A model generated the notes under the pieces. It was not told the origin of the DNA. It made no database searches and saw only the letters and a program-made list of their open reading frames with translations. Positions 46,566-54,481 of a DNA stretch of 64,000 nucleotides are shown here, in pieces; within the stretch, counting starts at the first letter, position 1, and every line of letters starts with the position of its first letter. Source of the stretch: Planctomycetota bacterium. GTDB taxonomy: Bacteria > Planctomycetota > Phycisphaerae > Phycisphaerales > SM1A02. A program made the translations under genes and the position numbers. The stretch is taken from NCBI GenBank assembly GCA_021414025.1, contig JAIOPG010000007.1:180008-244007 (forward strand). The letters run 5' to 3'.

Positions 46566-47996
46566 TCAGGAAGTCTTTGCGATCTCCGCGGGTGATTTCG
46601 CGCTGCGCACCACTTCCAGCAGCCGCTCCATGCCGCTGACCCGCGAGCCCTTGATCAGCAGCGCGTCGCCATCCTTGAGCAGGCGGGCCAGTCGCGGCGC
46701 TTCGGCGGCCAGGTCGGTGACCATTTCCACCTGGGCCTGCGGCGAGGAGGCCTTCAGGCTCTGCGCGATCTCGGCGCTCAGCGGCCCCGAGGTCATCAGC
46801 AGATCGGGCGGCTTGCCATCGAAGGCGCTGGCCAGCTTCTCGCCGACCATCCGGTGCAAAGCCCGGCTTTCCTCCCCAAGTTCGAGCATGTCCCCCAGGG
46901 CGACCACGCGGCGCAGCGCCGTGGCGGAAACTTCGGCGAAGGAAGCGACCGCGGCCAGCACCGCCTCCGGGTTGGCGTTGTAGGAGTCGTTGTAGACCTC
47001 GATCTGGCCCACCCGCTCCCGGACCATCCGGCCTTCGGAGGGAACCACTGCGCTCATGGCGTCGGCTGCCCGCTGCGGGTCCAGACCCATCGCCCCGATC
47101 ACGGCGATGGCCCCGGTGGCGTTGATCGCGTTGTAGTGGCCGGGCAGGCGCAGCGTGAAGCGGATTTCGCAGCGCGGCCCCTGCACCACCAGTTTCTGGG
47201 TGCCGTCCGCCGCGACTTCGCGGGAGCGCAATCGCCAGAGGCACATGCCCCCCTGACCGAAGAGTTGCAGCACTCCACCCGCGGGCAGGCGTTCGGTGCG
47301 GGCGATTTCCGTCAGGCCCGGAGAATCGCCGTGGATCACGAAGATGCCCGAGGTGTCCAGGCCGCGCGCAATGGCGCACTTTTCCCTGGCGATCGCCTCA
47401 CGGCTGCCCAGTCCGCCCAGGTGCGTGGAGCCGCTGTTCACAATCAGGGCGATCTCGGGCCGCGTCAACTTCGCCAGCGGTTCGATTTCGCCTGCGTGGT
47501 TCATGCCGATCTCGACCGCCAGGAACTTGGTGTCCCGCGGCGCCGACAATATGGTGAGCGGAACACCCAGATGGTTGTTGAAGCTCTTGGGGCTGGAGTG
47601 CGTGAGGCCGAAGGGTTCAAACGCCGCGGCCAGAAGCCGGCGCGTGGTGGTCTTGCCGGCGCTGCCGGTGATGGCGACGGTGCGGCAGCGAAGTTTTTTT
47701 CGCCAGGCGACGGCGGCAGCCGTTAGGGCCGCTTGAACATCCGCCACCAACAGGCGCGGAAGGCCGTCGCAGGTGCACTCGCGCCGCTCGATCATCGCCG
47801 CCTCGGCGCCGGACTTCTTTGCGGCGTCCAGGTAGGCATGACCGTCGCTCTTCTCGCCGCGCAGGGCCAGGAACATTTTCCCCGTGAGATCGCCGCGAGT
47901 GTCGATGGCCACTCCCCCGATCGAGGCGGGCGCCGGATCGAGCCATTTTCCCCCGGTGGCGGAAGCAAACTCCTCCGGCGTGAGAAAATCCTTCAC
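46566..47996 (-). CDS. murF: UDP-MurNAc-tripeptide--D-alanyl-D-alanine ligase
   Basis: This 476-residue MurF adds D-Ala-D-Ala to the UDP-MurNAc tripeptide. The P-loop ITGSAGKTTT is followed by NNHLGVPLTIL, the AVEIGMNHAGEI block and the carbamylated-lysine and C-terminal ligase regions (YNDSYNANPEAVLAA). Start choice: the GTG at 47996 overlaps the murE stop as GTGA and has GGAG eight bases upstream in the end of murE; the GTG at 48005 would leave GGA directly against the start, so it is rejected. It belongs to the unit murE-murF-mraY. Confidence 0.95.
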   Translation of the reverse strand: MKDFLTPEEFASATGGKWLDPAPASIGGVAIDTRGDLTGKMFLALRGEKSDGHAYLDAAKKSGAEAAMIERRECTCDGLPRLLVADVQAALTAAAVAWRKKLRCRTVAITGSAGKTTTRRLLAAAFEPFGLTHSSPKSFNNHLGVPLTILSAPRDTKFLAVEIGMNHAGEIEPLAKLTRPEIALIVNSGSTHLGGLGSREAIAREKCAIARGLDTSGIFVIHGDSPGLTEIARTERLPAGGVLQLFGQGGMCLWRLRSREVAADGTQKLVVQGPRCEIRFTLRLPGHYNAINATGAIAVIGAMGLDPQRAADAMSAVVPSEGRMVRERVGQIEVYNDSYNANPEAVLAAVASFAEVSATALRRVVALGDMLELGEESRALHRMVGEKLASAFDGKPPDLLMTSGPLSAEIAQSLKASSPQAQVEMVTDLAAEAPRLARLLKDGDALLIKGSRVSGMERLLEVVRSAKSPAEIAKTS

Positions 47997-49483
47997 TTGA
48001 CGCACTCCGCGGCGCCCAGCGCCTCGCGTGCGACCACGCGATCGTCGAAGGGCCTCTTCACGGTGCCGACGATCTGGTAGTTCTCATGCCCCTTGCCGGC
48101 GATCAGCACCGCGTCGCCCGGCCGCGCCAGCGAGACCGCATGCATGATCGCCTCGCGTCGGTCGACCATCTTCATCACGCTGCCGCGCGAGGCGGCGGGA
48201 ACTCCGGCGGCCACCTCCTCGACGATGCTCGCGGGATCCTCGGTGCGCGGGTTGTCGCTGGTGATGATGGCCAGGTCCGCGTGCTCGCACGCCACCGCCG
48301 CCATGCGCGGACGCTTGGACTTGTCGCGGTCGCCGCCACAGCCGAAGACCGCAATCAATCTTCCGCCCGTCGGCAGGGCCGGGCGCAGCGCCCTCAGCAC
48401 ATTGAGCAGTGCGTCGTCGGTGTGGGCGTAGTCCACCAGCACCGCGAAAGGCGAATCAAGCGCCGTCACCGGCTCGAGTCGACCCGGCGGAGCTTGAATC
48501 GTCGACAAACCGCTTTCGATGGCATCGCGGGTGGAACCCAGGCTCCATGCCGCTGCCGTGGCCTGCAGCGCGTTGGTGGCATTGTGGCGGCCCATCACCG
48601 GCAGCCGCGCCGAGACTTCGCCCCAGGGCCCGCGCAAGCGCAGCCGCATGGAGCCGATTCTCGCTTCGAGCACGCTGGCCTCGACATCCACATGCGTTGC
48701 CGTTCCGCCGGCCACTCCGCAGCGCAGCACCCGCGCCCGGCAGTCGCGCAGCATGCGCGCGTGCATCGGGTCGTCGGCGTTGACAATCGCGATGGCGTCG
48801 CCGCGCAGCCCCTCGAAAAGTTTCGCCTTCGCGTCGCCATAGGCCGCCATGGTGCCGTGGTAGTCCAGGTGGTCGCCCGAGAGATTGGTGAAGAGGGCCA
48901 CCTCGAAATCGATTTCGGCCACGCGCCCCTGCTCCAGCGCGTGGCTGCTGACCTCCATGGCCACACCCTTGCAGCCATTGTCGCGCATCCGCTTGAGCAG
49001 CGGCGCGATGGCCGCGGCGCCGGGTGTGGTCAGCTCCGCGGGCGCGAGGGTCTTGCCGTCGTCGGTCAGGATGGTGCCCATCAGGCCGAACTTGGAGCCC
49101 GCCGCCAGCATCAACTGCTGCACGAAGAAGGCAACCGTGGTCTTGCCGTTGGTCCCCGTGACGCCGAGCATCTTCAAGTGCTTGGATGGGAAACCCGCGA
49201 AGGCGTGGGCCAGCGGCGCCACCATCGCCGTCGGGTTCGCAGTGCGCCAGGCGGGGATGCCTGCGGGAACAGTGTCGTTCATGCTGACCACCAGCGCCGA
49301 GGCGCCGCGCTTCACCGCGTCCTCGATGAAGGCCGCCCCCGCGGCTTTCGATCCGGTGCGCGCCACAAAAAGTGCGCCGGCCTGGGCGGCCCGGCTGTCA
49401 TCGATCACGCTGCGGATCTCGGGATCGCCCGCAGCAGCTTGCTTGAGGCCCTTGACGTGTTGAACGAGTTCGCTGAGTTTCAT
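47993..49483 (-). CDS. murE: UDP-MurNAc-tripeptide synthetase, meso-DAP type
   Basis: This 496-residue MurE adds the third residue of the stem peptide. The P-loop VTGTNGKTT, HLDYHGTM and the carbamylated-lysine block are present. The residue-selecting motif reads SDNPRTEDP, the arginine form typical of enzymes that use meso-diaminopimelate rather than lysine. The final residues overlap murF by GTGA. Upstream of the ATG at 49483 no clear ribosome site is seen; 27 bases separate it from queA, so it is likely co-transcribed. Confidence 0.95.
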   Translation of the reverse strand: MKLSELVQHVKGLKQAAAGDPEIRSVIDDSRAAQAGALFVARTGSKAAGAAFIEDAVKRGASALVVSMNDTVPAGIPAWRTANPTAMVAPLAHAFAGFPSKHLKMLGVTGTNGKTTVAFFVQQLMLAAGSKFGLMGTILTDDGKTLAPAELTTPGAAAIAPLLKRMRDNGCKGVAMEVSSHALEQGRVAEIDFEVALFTNLSGDHLDYHGTMAAYGDAKAKLFEGLRGDAIAIVNADDPMHARMLRDCRARVLRCGVAGGTATHVDVEASVLEARIGSMRLRLRGPWGEVSARLPVMGRHNATNALQATAAAWSLGSTRDAIESGLSTIQAPPGRLEPVTALDSPFAVLVDYAHTDDALLNVLRALRPALPTGGRLIAVFGCGGDRDKSKRPRMAAVACEHADLAIITSDNPRTEDPASIVEEVAAGVPAASRGSVMKMVDRREAIMHAVSLARPGDAVLIAGKGHENYQIVGTVKRPFDDRVVAREALGAAECVK

Positions 49484-49510
49484 GGTGGGTGCGGCTTGCG
49501 AATGAGTGGT

Positions 49511-50587
49511 TCAGAGAATGAGCATGGCGTCGCCGTAAGAATAGAAGCGGTACTCCATCTTTTGGGCCTGAGCATAGAGCGATTTCAGGCGCTCGAGTCC
49601 GACCAGGGCTCCCACCAGGCTCAGCAGCGTGCTGCGCGGCAGATGGAAATTCGTCAGCAAGGCGTCGACATGCCTGAAGGCGTAACCCGGCTTGATGAAC
49701 AGCTTGGTCTCCCCTTGAAAATCGCCGGCAGACAGCGGATCGGGAAGACTCTCCAGCGCACGGACCGTGGTCGTGCCGATGGACACGATCCGGCCCTTCG
49801 GGCGCGTCGATTGGATTCGCTCCATCGCCTGCGATGAAACCGAGAATCGCTCCGAATGCATCGGGTGGTCGGACAACTTTTTCGCTTCAACAGGCTTGAA
49901 GGTGCCCATGCCGACTTCCAGGGTGAGAAAGACCGGCGCTCGCTGCGTGACCTGCTCGACGCGCTGCAAAAGTTCCGGCGTGAAGTGCAATCCCGCCGTC
50001 GGCGCCGCGACGGAATGGAAGCTCGCATCCTTCCCAAAGGTCGTTCGATAGCGCTCGCGATCGAAGGCGTCGGGCATCGGCTTCTCGCCGCGGGCGCGCA
50101 GAATGTAGGGCGGGAGCGGCGTCCTTCCGCAAGTTTCCAGCGCCTGTTGCGGATTCTCCGACTTTGGGAATTCAACGAGCCAACCTTCGGGATCTTTTTC
50201 GCGGCAGATCAACGCGGCGCCCTGTGTTCCATCCTCGGCCTGCAACCGAAGCATGTCGCCGGCGCGAAACTTCCGGCTGTTCTTGGCCAGCAGCAGCCAG
50301 GCCTCTGCGCCGCGATGTTCCGCGAGCAGCCCTTCGAAGAGCTTGCCATCTGACTCTCGCTTGAGGATGACCCGTGCCGGCGCGACTTTCGTTTCATTCA
50401 GGACCAATTGATCATTGGGATGAAGCCACTTCGGCAGATCCTTCACTTGCGCATGGATGACTTCATCATTGGCGCGATCCACCACCATCATCCGCGCGTG
50501 GTCCCTCGGCTGGGCGGGCGTCGTCGCAATCGAGTGCTCCGACAGCGGATAGTCGAGGTCCGCCAGACGCAGGTCGGTATCGATCAC
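49511..50587 (-). CDS. queA: S-adenosylmethionine:tRNA ribosyltransferase-isomerase
   Basis: This 358-residue QueA converts 7-aminomethyl-7-deazaguanine in tRNA to epoxyqueuosine using the ribosyl part of SAM. Family blocks are FDYPLPE-like LDYPLSEHSIA, RDHARMMVVDR, APTAGLHFTPELL, VGMGTFKPV and the C-terminal FHLPRSTLLSLVGALVG and YRFYSYGDAMLIL. The start is GTG at 50587, which overlaps the fmt stop as GTGA (50584-50587), so it is translationally coupled to fmt. It lies between fmt and murE in the leftward unit. Confidence 0.96.
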   Translation of the reverse strand: MIDTDLRLADLDYPLSEHSIATTPAQPRDHARMMVVDRANDEVIHAQVKDLPKWLHPNDQLVLNETKVAPARVILKRESDGKLFEGLLAEHRGAEAWLLLAKNSRKFRAGDMLRLQAEDGTQGAALICREKDPEGWLVEFPKSENPQQALETCGRTPLPPYILRARGEKPMPDAFDRERYRTTFGKDASFHSVAAPTAGLHFTPELLQRVEQVTQRAPVFLTLEVGMGTFKPVEAKKLSDHPMHSERFSVSSQAMERIQSTRPKGRIVSIGTTTVRALESLPDPLSAGDFQGETKLFIKPGYAFRHVDALLTNFHLPRSTLLSLVGALVGLERLKSLYAQAQKMEYRFYSYGDAMLIL

Positions 50588-51546
50588 GCCGGTTCCTTGC
50601 GCGGCTGCGAGGTCATGCGCTGGCCAGGCTTGATCGAGCGGCCGCGGCAATAGACCGCCCACTCCATGGCGCGGCCCCCGGCGGGCTGCACGCTGAGCAA
50701 TTCGATGGCCCCCTCGCCGCAGGAGATCAGCCCGTCGCCAAGAATGTCGCCCGGCATTGCGCTGCTCGCGCCGGCACCTGAAGTCGCGCGTGCCGCTGCA
50801 GCAACCTCGCGGACGCGCAACAGTCGGATCGTTTCGCCGGCGATTTCCGCGTCGCACCCCGGCCACGGCGCCAATCCGTGAATGCGGCAGCGCACGAGGC
50901 GCGCCGGCATTGAAAAATCGACAAAGGCCTCGGCCTTGGAAAGTTTTGCGGCGCGGGTGGCCATCGATTCATCCTGGTCCTGCCCCACCAGTACGCCCTT
51001 GAGCGCCCGCTCCACGGTCTCGACCATCATGGGCACGCTCTCCCGCGCGACCCGGTCGTGCAATTCGCCCGCGGTCTCCGTCGCGCCCACATCAAAGCTC
51101 TGCCGCGAGTAGATGGCACCGGCGTCCATCCGCGGCGCGACCTGCATGGCGCAGGCATCAATCCTCTCCTCGCCCGCCATCATGGCGCGCTGGATCGGCG
51201 CCGCGCCGCGCCACTTGGGCAGCGCCGAGGGATGAAGATTGATCGCGGTGCGCCCTGCGAGCAATTCCGGAAGCAGCTTCTGACCGAAGGCGATGACCAC
51301 GATCACCTTGGCCTTGGCGCATTGCTCGCGCACCTCGGGATGATTGGCGTCGGCGGTGCGGAGCAGCTTCAGTCCGCACTGCATGGCCGAGGTCGAGATC
51401 GGTGTGGGCGTGGTGGCGCGTCCGCGCCCCGCCGGCCGGTCGGGCTGGCTCACCACCACGTCGATCCATCCGCGCCGCGCGAAGGCCCGCAAGCAGGGCT
51501 CGCCCAGGCTTCCGCTGCCGAGGAAGGCGACGCTCGATTCGTTCAA
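50584..51546 (-). CDS. fmt: Methionyl-tRNA formyltransferase
   Basis: This 320-residue Fmt formylates Met-tRNA(fMet) for initiation. The catalytic region shows NLHPSALPKWRGAAPIQ (Asn and His of the active site) and RMDAG with the catalytic Asp in the MDAG context. The N-terminal nucleotide-type fold reads VAFLGSGSLGEP and the C-terminal OB-like domain follows. The start is TTG at 51546, immediately after the TAG of def (no gap), behind a purine-rich GGGGAAG. The next gene queA starts inside its stop. Confidence 0.95.
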   Translation of the reverse strand: MNESSVAFLGSGSLGEPCLRAFARRGWIDVVVSQPDRPAGRGRATTPTPISTSAMQCGLKLLRTADANHPEVREQCAKAKVIVVIAFGQKLLPELLAGRTAINLHPSALPKWRGAAPIQRAMMAGEERIDACAMQVAPRMDAGAIYSRQSFDVGATETAGELHDRVARESVPMMVETVERALKGVLVGQDQDESMATRAAKLSKAEAFVDFSMPARLVRCRIHGLAPWPGCDAEIAGETIRLLRVREVAAAARATSGAGASSAMPGDILGDGLISCGEGAIELLSVQPAGGRAMEWAVYCRGRSIKPGQRMTSQPRKEPA

Positions 51547-52065
51547 CTACTTCCCCGCTTCCCGCTCAAGATCCTTCACCGCCTTGCGGGTGCGCAGACG
51601 GTCGATCGGCGTCATGCGATCGATGATCAGGACGCCTTCGAGGTGGTCGAACTCGTGCTGCCAGACCCGCGCCGGAAACTCGCCGCTCTCCAGATGCACG
51701 TGATTTCCCTCCAGATCCGTGGCGTCGATGGCCACGAACGCAGGACGGCGGATCATGCCGCGCACCTCGGGCAAACTCAGGCAACCTTCGTCGTACGGGA
51801 CGAGTTCGCCATCCATTTTGCTCAGCACCGGATTGATGAAGACGCGCTCGGGAATGTGCTCGTCGGGCCGCGCCTCGGTGATGAAAAGACGGATCGATTC
51901 GCCCACCTGCGGCGCCGCCAGACCCGCGCCCTCCTCCTCGCGCATCAGCCGGAACATGTCCGCGACAAGATCGCGCAGCGACGCGGTGACCTTGGTGATC
52001 GCCTTCGCTTTCTTCCGTAATATCGGATCGGGATAGATGAGGATGGTGCGCTGCGGGTCGATCAC
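51547..52065 (-). CDS. def: Peptide deformylase
   Basis: This 172-residue deformylase removes the formyl group from nascent proteins. All three motifs are intact: GAGLAAPQVG (motif 1), EGCLSLPE (motif 2 with the metal cysteine) and QHEFDHLEGVL (HExxH metal site). The start is GTG at 52065, seven bases after TACGAT (52073-52078), so the message may be leaderless. It heads the unit def-fmt-queA-murE-murF-mraY and is divergent from the TPR gene. The product is slightly short, about 170 residues, as in other compact Def proteins. Confidence 0.96.
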   Translation of the reverse strand: MIDPQRTILIYPDPILRKKAKAITKVTASLRDLVADMFRLMREEEGAGLAAPQVGESIRLFITEARPDEHIPERVFINPVLSKMDGELVPYDEGCLSLPEVRGMIRRPAFVAIDATDLEGNHVHLESGEFPARVWQHEFDHLEGVLIIDRMTPIDRLRTRKAVKDLEREAGK

Positions 52066-52072
52066 GCAACCT

Positions 52073-52078
52073 ATCGTA
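52073..52078 (-). promoter_or_regulatory. Putative -10 hexamer TACGAT for def
   Basis: TACGAT lies on the minus strand and ends 7 bases before the GTG at 52065. It drives the longest leftward gene unit in the window. No convincing -35 was placed; the transcript would begin at or near the start codon. Confidence 0.45.
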
Positions 52079-52098
52079 ATTCACTCCCGTATTCTTCG

Positions 52099-52127
52099 TT
52101 GACCCAAGGCCTACCATGGCTTACCTT
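52099..52127 (+). promoter_or_regulatory. Sigma70-type promoter for the TPR gene
   Basis: TTGACC (52099-52104) and TACCTT (52122-52127) are spaced by 17 bases, a good match to a vegetative -35/-10 pair. Transcription would start near 52134, giving a leader of about 30 bases with an AGGAG ribosome site before the ATG at 52164. This is the clearest two-box promoter in the window. Confidence 0.6.
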
Positions 52128-52163
52128 TGACCGACCTACGGAGTTCCAGGAGAGTCGACGCGC

Positions 52164-53660
52164 ATGTTTAACTGGAAAAAAGGTGGTGACGCTGCAGCCA
52201 AGGCCGAAGAAAAATCGGCCAAGGGCGTCGTCGCGCCGCAGCCGGAGAAGGCCGCCAAGTTTTTCCAGCATGCCAGCGCCATGGTCAAGAGCGGCAACTT
52301 CGAGTACGCGCTCAACCTCTACGCCAACGCGATCAAGCTCGACCCGGGCAACATGGCCTTCCACCAGGCGATGTTCGAGGCTGCAAAAAGTTACATCCAG
52401 GGGGGCGGCCAGCCCGCCACCGGCAAAGACGTGAAGGCGGTCGATGACGGAGTGGGCGGCAATGCCTCCAAGCTCGCCGCCGCCGAATTCGTCTGGATGC
52501 GCGATCTGAACAACCTGCCGGCGCTGATGAAGTTCCTTGAGTTCGCCGGCAAGCTCTCGATGAGCGAACTCGGACAGTGGCTCTCGCCGATGGCGCTCAA
52601 CCTGGTCCGCGTCCAGCAGCGCAAGAAGGCCAGCAAAAGCCTGTGGATCCAGGCCAAGGAGCTCTTCCTGATGGTGGACGCCTGGAACGAGGCCTTCGCC
52701 TGCGGCGAGGAAGCCGTGCGCCTGGACCCGACCGACGGCAAGCTGGTCACCGAGCTCAAGCAACTCACCGCCGCCCGCGCCATCCAGCAAGGCGGCTACC
52801 ACAACACGATCAACCAGGAGGGCGGCTTCCGCGCCAACATCAAGGACGCCGACAAGCAGCGGGCGCTGCAGGAGCAGGACAGCATCGCGGCGGGCGGCGA
52901 CACCGACCTGCGCAACATCGAGCGCGCCAAGGCCGACTGGGAGGCCAACTCAGCGCTGCCGGAGAATGTGCAGAAGTACGCCACCCTGCTGCGCCGGCGC
53001 GGCACGCCCGAGGACGAGGCCAAGGCCCAGGAGGTCTACCTCGACGGATTCACGCGCCTGGGCGAGTACCGCTTCCGCATCGCCGCCGGCGACATCAAGA
53101 TCGCGCAGGCGCGGCGAAGTTTGCGCGAGGCCGAGGCGGCGCTGGCCAAGGACCCCGCCAACGAGAGTCTCAAGGAGGCCTTCAAGACGCAGCGCGAAAG
53201 CACCCTCGAACTCGAGGGCAGCGAGTACGCCGACCGCATGGAGAAGTATCCGACCGACCGCGCGCTCAAGCTCGAAGTTGGCCGCATCTGGTACGAGCTG
53301 GGTCGCTTCGAAGACGCCATGCCCTGCTTCCAGTCCGCCAAGGACGAGGCCAAGTGCCGCCTGACCGCGGCCCACATGCTGGGCAAGTGCTTCGCCGCCG
53401 AGGGCTGGCACGTCGAGGCGATCGGCGAGTTCCGCGAGGCGCTGCAGGTGCTGGACGCCACCAGCGCCGACCGCGAGCTGGACATCCGCTACGACCTGAT
53501 GAACAGCCTGATCGAGCAGGCCCGCGCCGACAAGAGCGTCGGCCCCGCCAAGGAGGCCGCCGAGATCTGCTCGGCGATCCTGCGCAAGAACATCGGCTAC
53601 AAGGACATCCGCGAGAAGCGCAAGCTGATCGACACGGTCGTCAAGGAGCTCGGCGGCTGA
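52164..53660 (+). CDS. TPR-repeat protein of unknown function
   Basis: This 498-residue soluble protein has tetratricopeptide-like helical repeats: near residues 28-62 (FFQHASAMVKSGNFEYALNL), 170-195 and 370-440 (GRIWYELGRFEDAMPCFQSA, AEGWHVEAIGEFREALQVLD), with a charged helical middle region (about 240-350). It lacks a signal peptide and probably forms a scaffold. No named family beyond TPR is recognised. An AGGAG ribosome site and a two-box promoter precede the ATG. The kdsB ATG overlaps its stop (TGATG at 53658-53662), which suggests coupling. Confidence 0.82.
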   Translation: MFNWKKGGDAAAKAEEKSAKGVVAPQPEKAAKFFQHASAMVKSGNFEYALNLYANAIKLDPGNMAFHQAMFEAAKSYIQGGGQPATGKDVKAVDDGVGGNASKLAAAEFVWMRDLNNLPALMKFLEFAGKLSMSELGQWLSPMALNLVRVQQRKKASKSLWIQAKELFLMVDAWNEAFACGEEAVRLDPTDGKLVTELKQLTAARAIQQGGYHNTINQEGGFRANIKDADKQRALQEQDSIAAGGDTDLRNIERAKADWEANSALPENVQKYATLLRRRGTPEDEAKAQEVYLDGFTRLGEYRFRIAAGDIKIAQARRSLREAEAALAKDPANESLKEAFKTQRESTLELEGSEYADRMEKYPTDRALKLEVGRIWYELGRFEDAMPCFQSAKDEAKCRLTAAHMLGKCFAAEGWHVEAIGEFREALQVLDATSADRELDIRYDLMNSLIEQARADKSVGPAKEAAEICSAILRKNIGYKDIREKRKLIDTVVKELGG

Positions 53661-54481
53661 TGCCGGACCGAGCGCGTGCCGATTCCGGTTCGGATCAACA
53701 GAGCAAGAATTCAAGCATCGTCGCGGTGATTCCCGCGCGATGGGGCAGCACGCGATTCCCCGGCAAGGCGCTGGCGCCGCTGGCGGGCAAGCCGGTCATC
53801 GTCCATGTCTGCGAGCAGGCGGCCAAGTCAAGGCACATCCAGCGCGTGATCGTGGCCACGGATGATCAACGCATCGCCGACGTCGTGACCAAGGCGGGCT
53901 TCCAGGCGATGCTCACCCGCGGAGACCATCCGAATGGAACCAGCCGCATCGCCGAGGTGGCCGCGATGCTGGACGCACAGATCATCGTCAACGTGCAGGG
54001 CGACGAGCCGCGAATCGAGCCGGAGTTGATCGACCGCGCGATCGAGGCCCTGCTCAAGGCGGGCCCCGACGTGCCGGTCTCCACCGTGGCGAGCCCCTTC
54101 ATGCCCGGAGAAGACCCCGCCGATCCCAATCTGGTCAAGGTCGCCATTGCCGCCAATGGACGTGCCCTCTACTTCAGCCGCTCGCTGATCCCCTTCCGAC
54201 GCGATGCCAAAGCCGCGGGCGTGGCGGGCGGCGCAGGTGTTGCAAGCGCCCCGGGCTCGCCGCTGAAACATGTGGGCCTGTATGTCTACCGTCGCGATTT
54301 CCTTCCGATTTTCATCGCGCTGCCCGCAACACCGTTGGAGCTCGCCGAGCAACTCGAACAATTGCGCATCCTTGAGCATGGACACGCGATCGCAGTGGCC
54401 GTCGGCGAGGCTCGCTTCCACGGCGTGGACACACCCGAGCAGCTCGCGAAACTCGAAGCCCGCGCGGCGACTAACCGTTGA
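53660..54481 (+). CDS. kdsB: 3-deoxy-manno-octulosonate cytidylyltransferase
   Basis: This KdsB of about 273 residues activates Kdo as CMP-Kdo for lipopolysaccharide inner core synthesis. It carries VIPARWGSTRFPGKALAPLAGKP (CTP-binding start), ATDDQRIADV, GTSRIAEV, NVQGDEPRIEPELID and the C-terminal GVDTPEQLAKLEA. It has a short Ser/Asp/Gln-rich N-terminal extension before the domain, in contrast to E. coli. The presence of a Kdo enzyme supports a Gram-negative-type envelope with lipopolysaccharide. Its start is coupled to the TPR gene and its stop overlaps the convergent aminopeptidase gene by 11 bases. Confidence 0.93.
   Translation: MPDRARADSGSDQQSKNSSIVAVIPARWGSTRFPGKALAPLAGKPVIVHVCEQAAKSRHIQRVIVATDDQRIADVVTKAGFQAMLTRGDHPNGTSRIAEVAAMLDAQIIVNVQGDEPRIEPELIDRAIEALLKAGPDVPVSTVASPFMPGEDPADPNLVKVAIAANGRALYFSRSLIPFRRDAKAAGVAGGAGVASAPGSPLKHVGLYVYRRDFLPIFIALPATPLELAEQLEQLRILEHGHAIAVAVGEARFHGVDTPEQLAKLEARAATNR

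Noticed and set aside
48003-48005. GTG at 48005 as the murF start
   Set aside because: The purine-rich GGAG would lie directly against it, while the GTG at 47996 has GGAG at normal spacing and overlaps the murE stop as GTGA.
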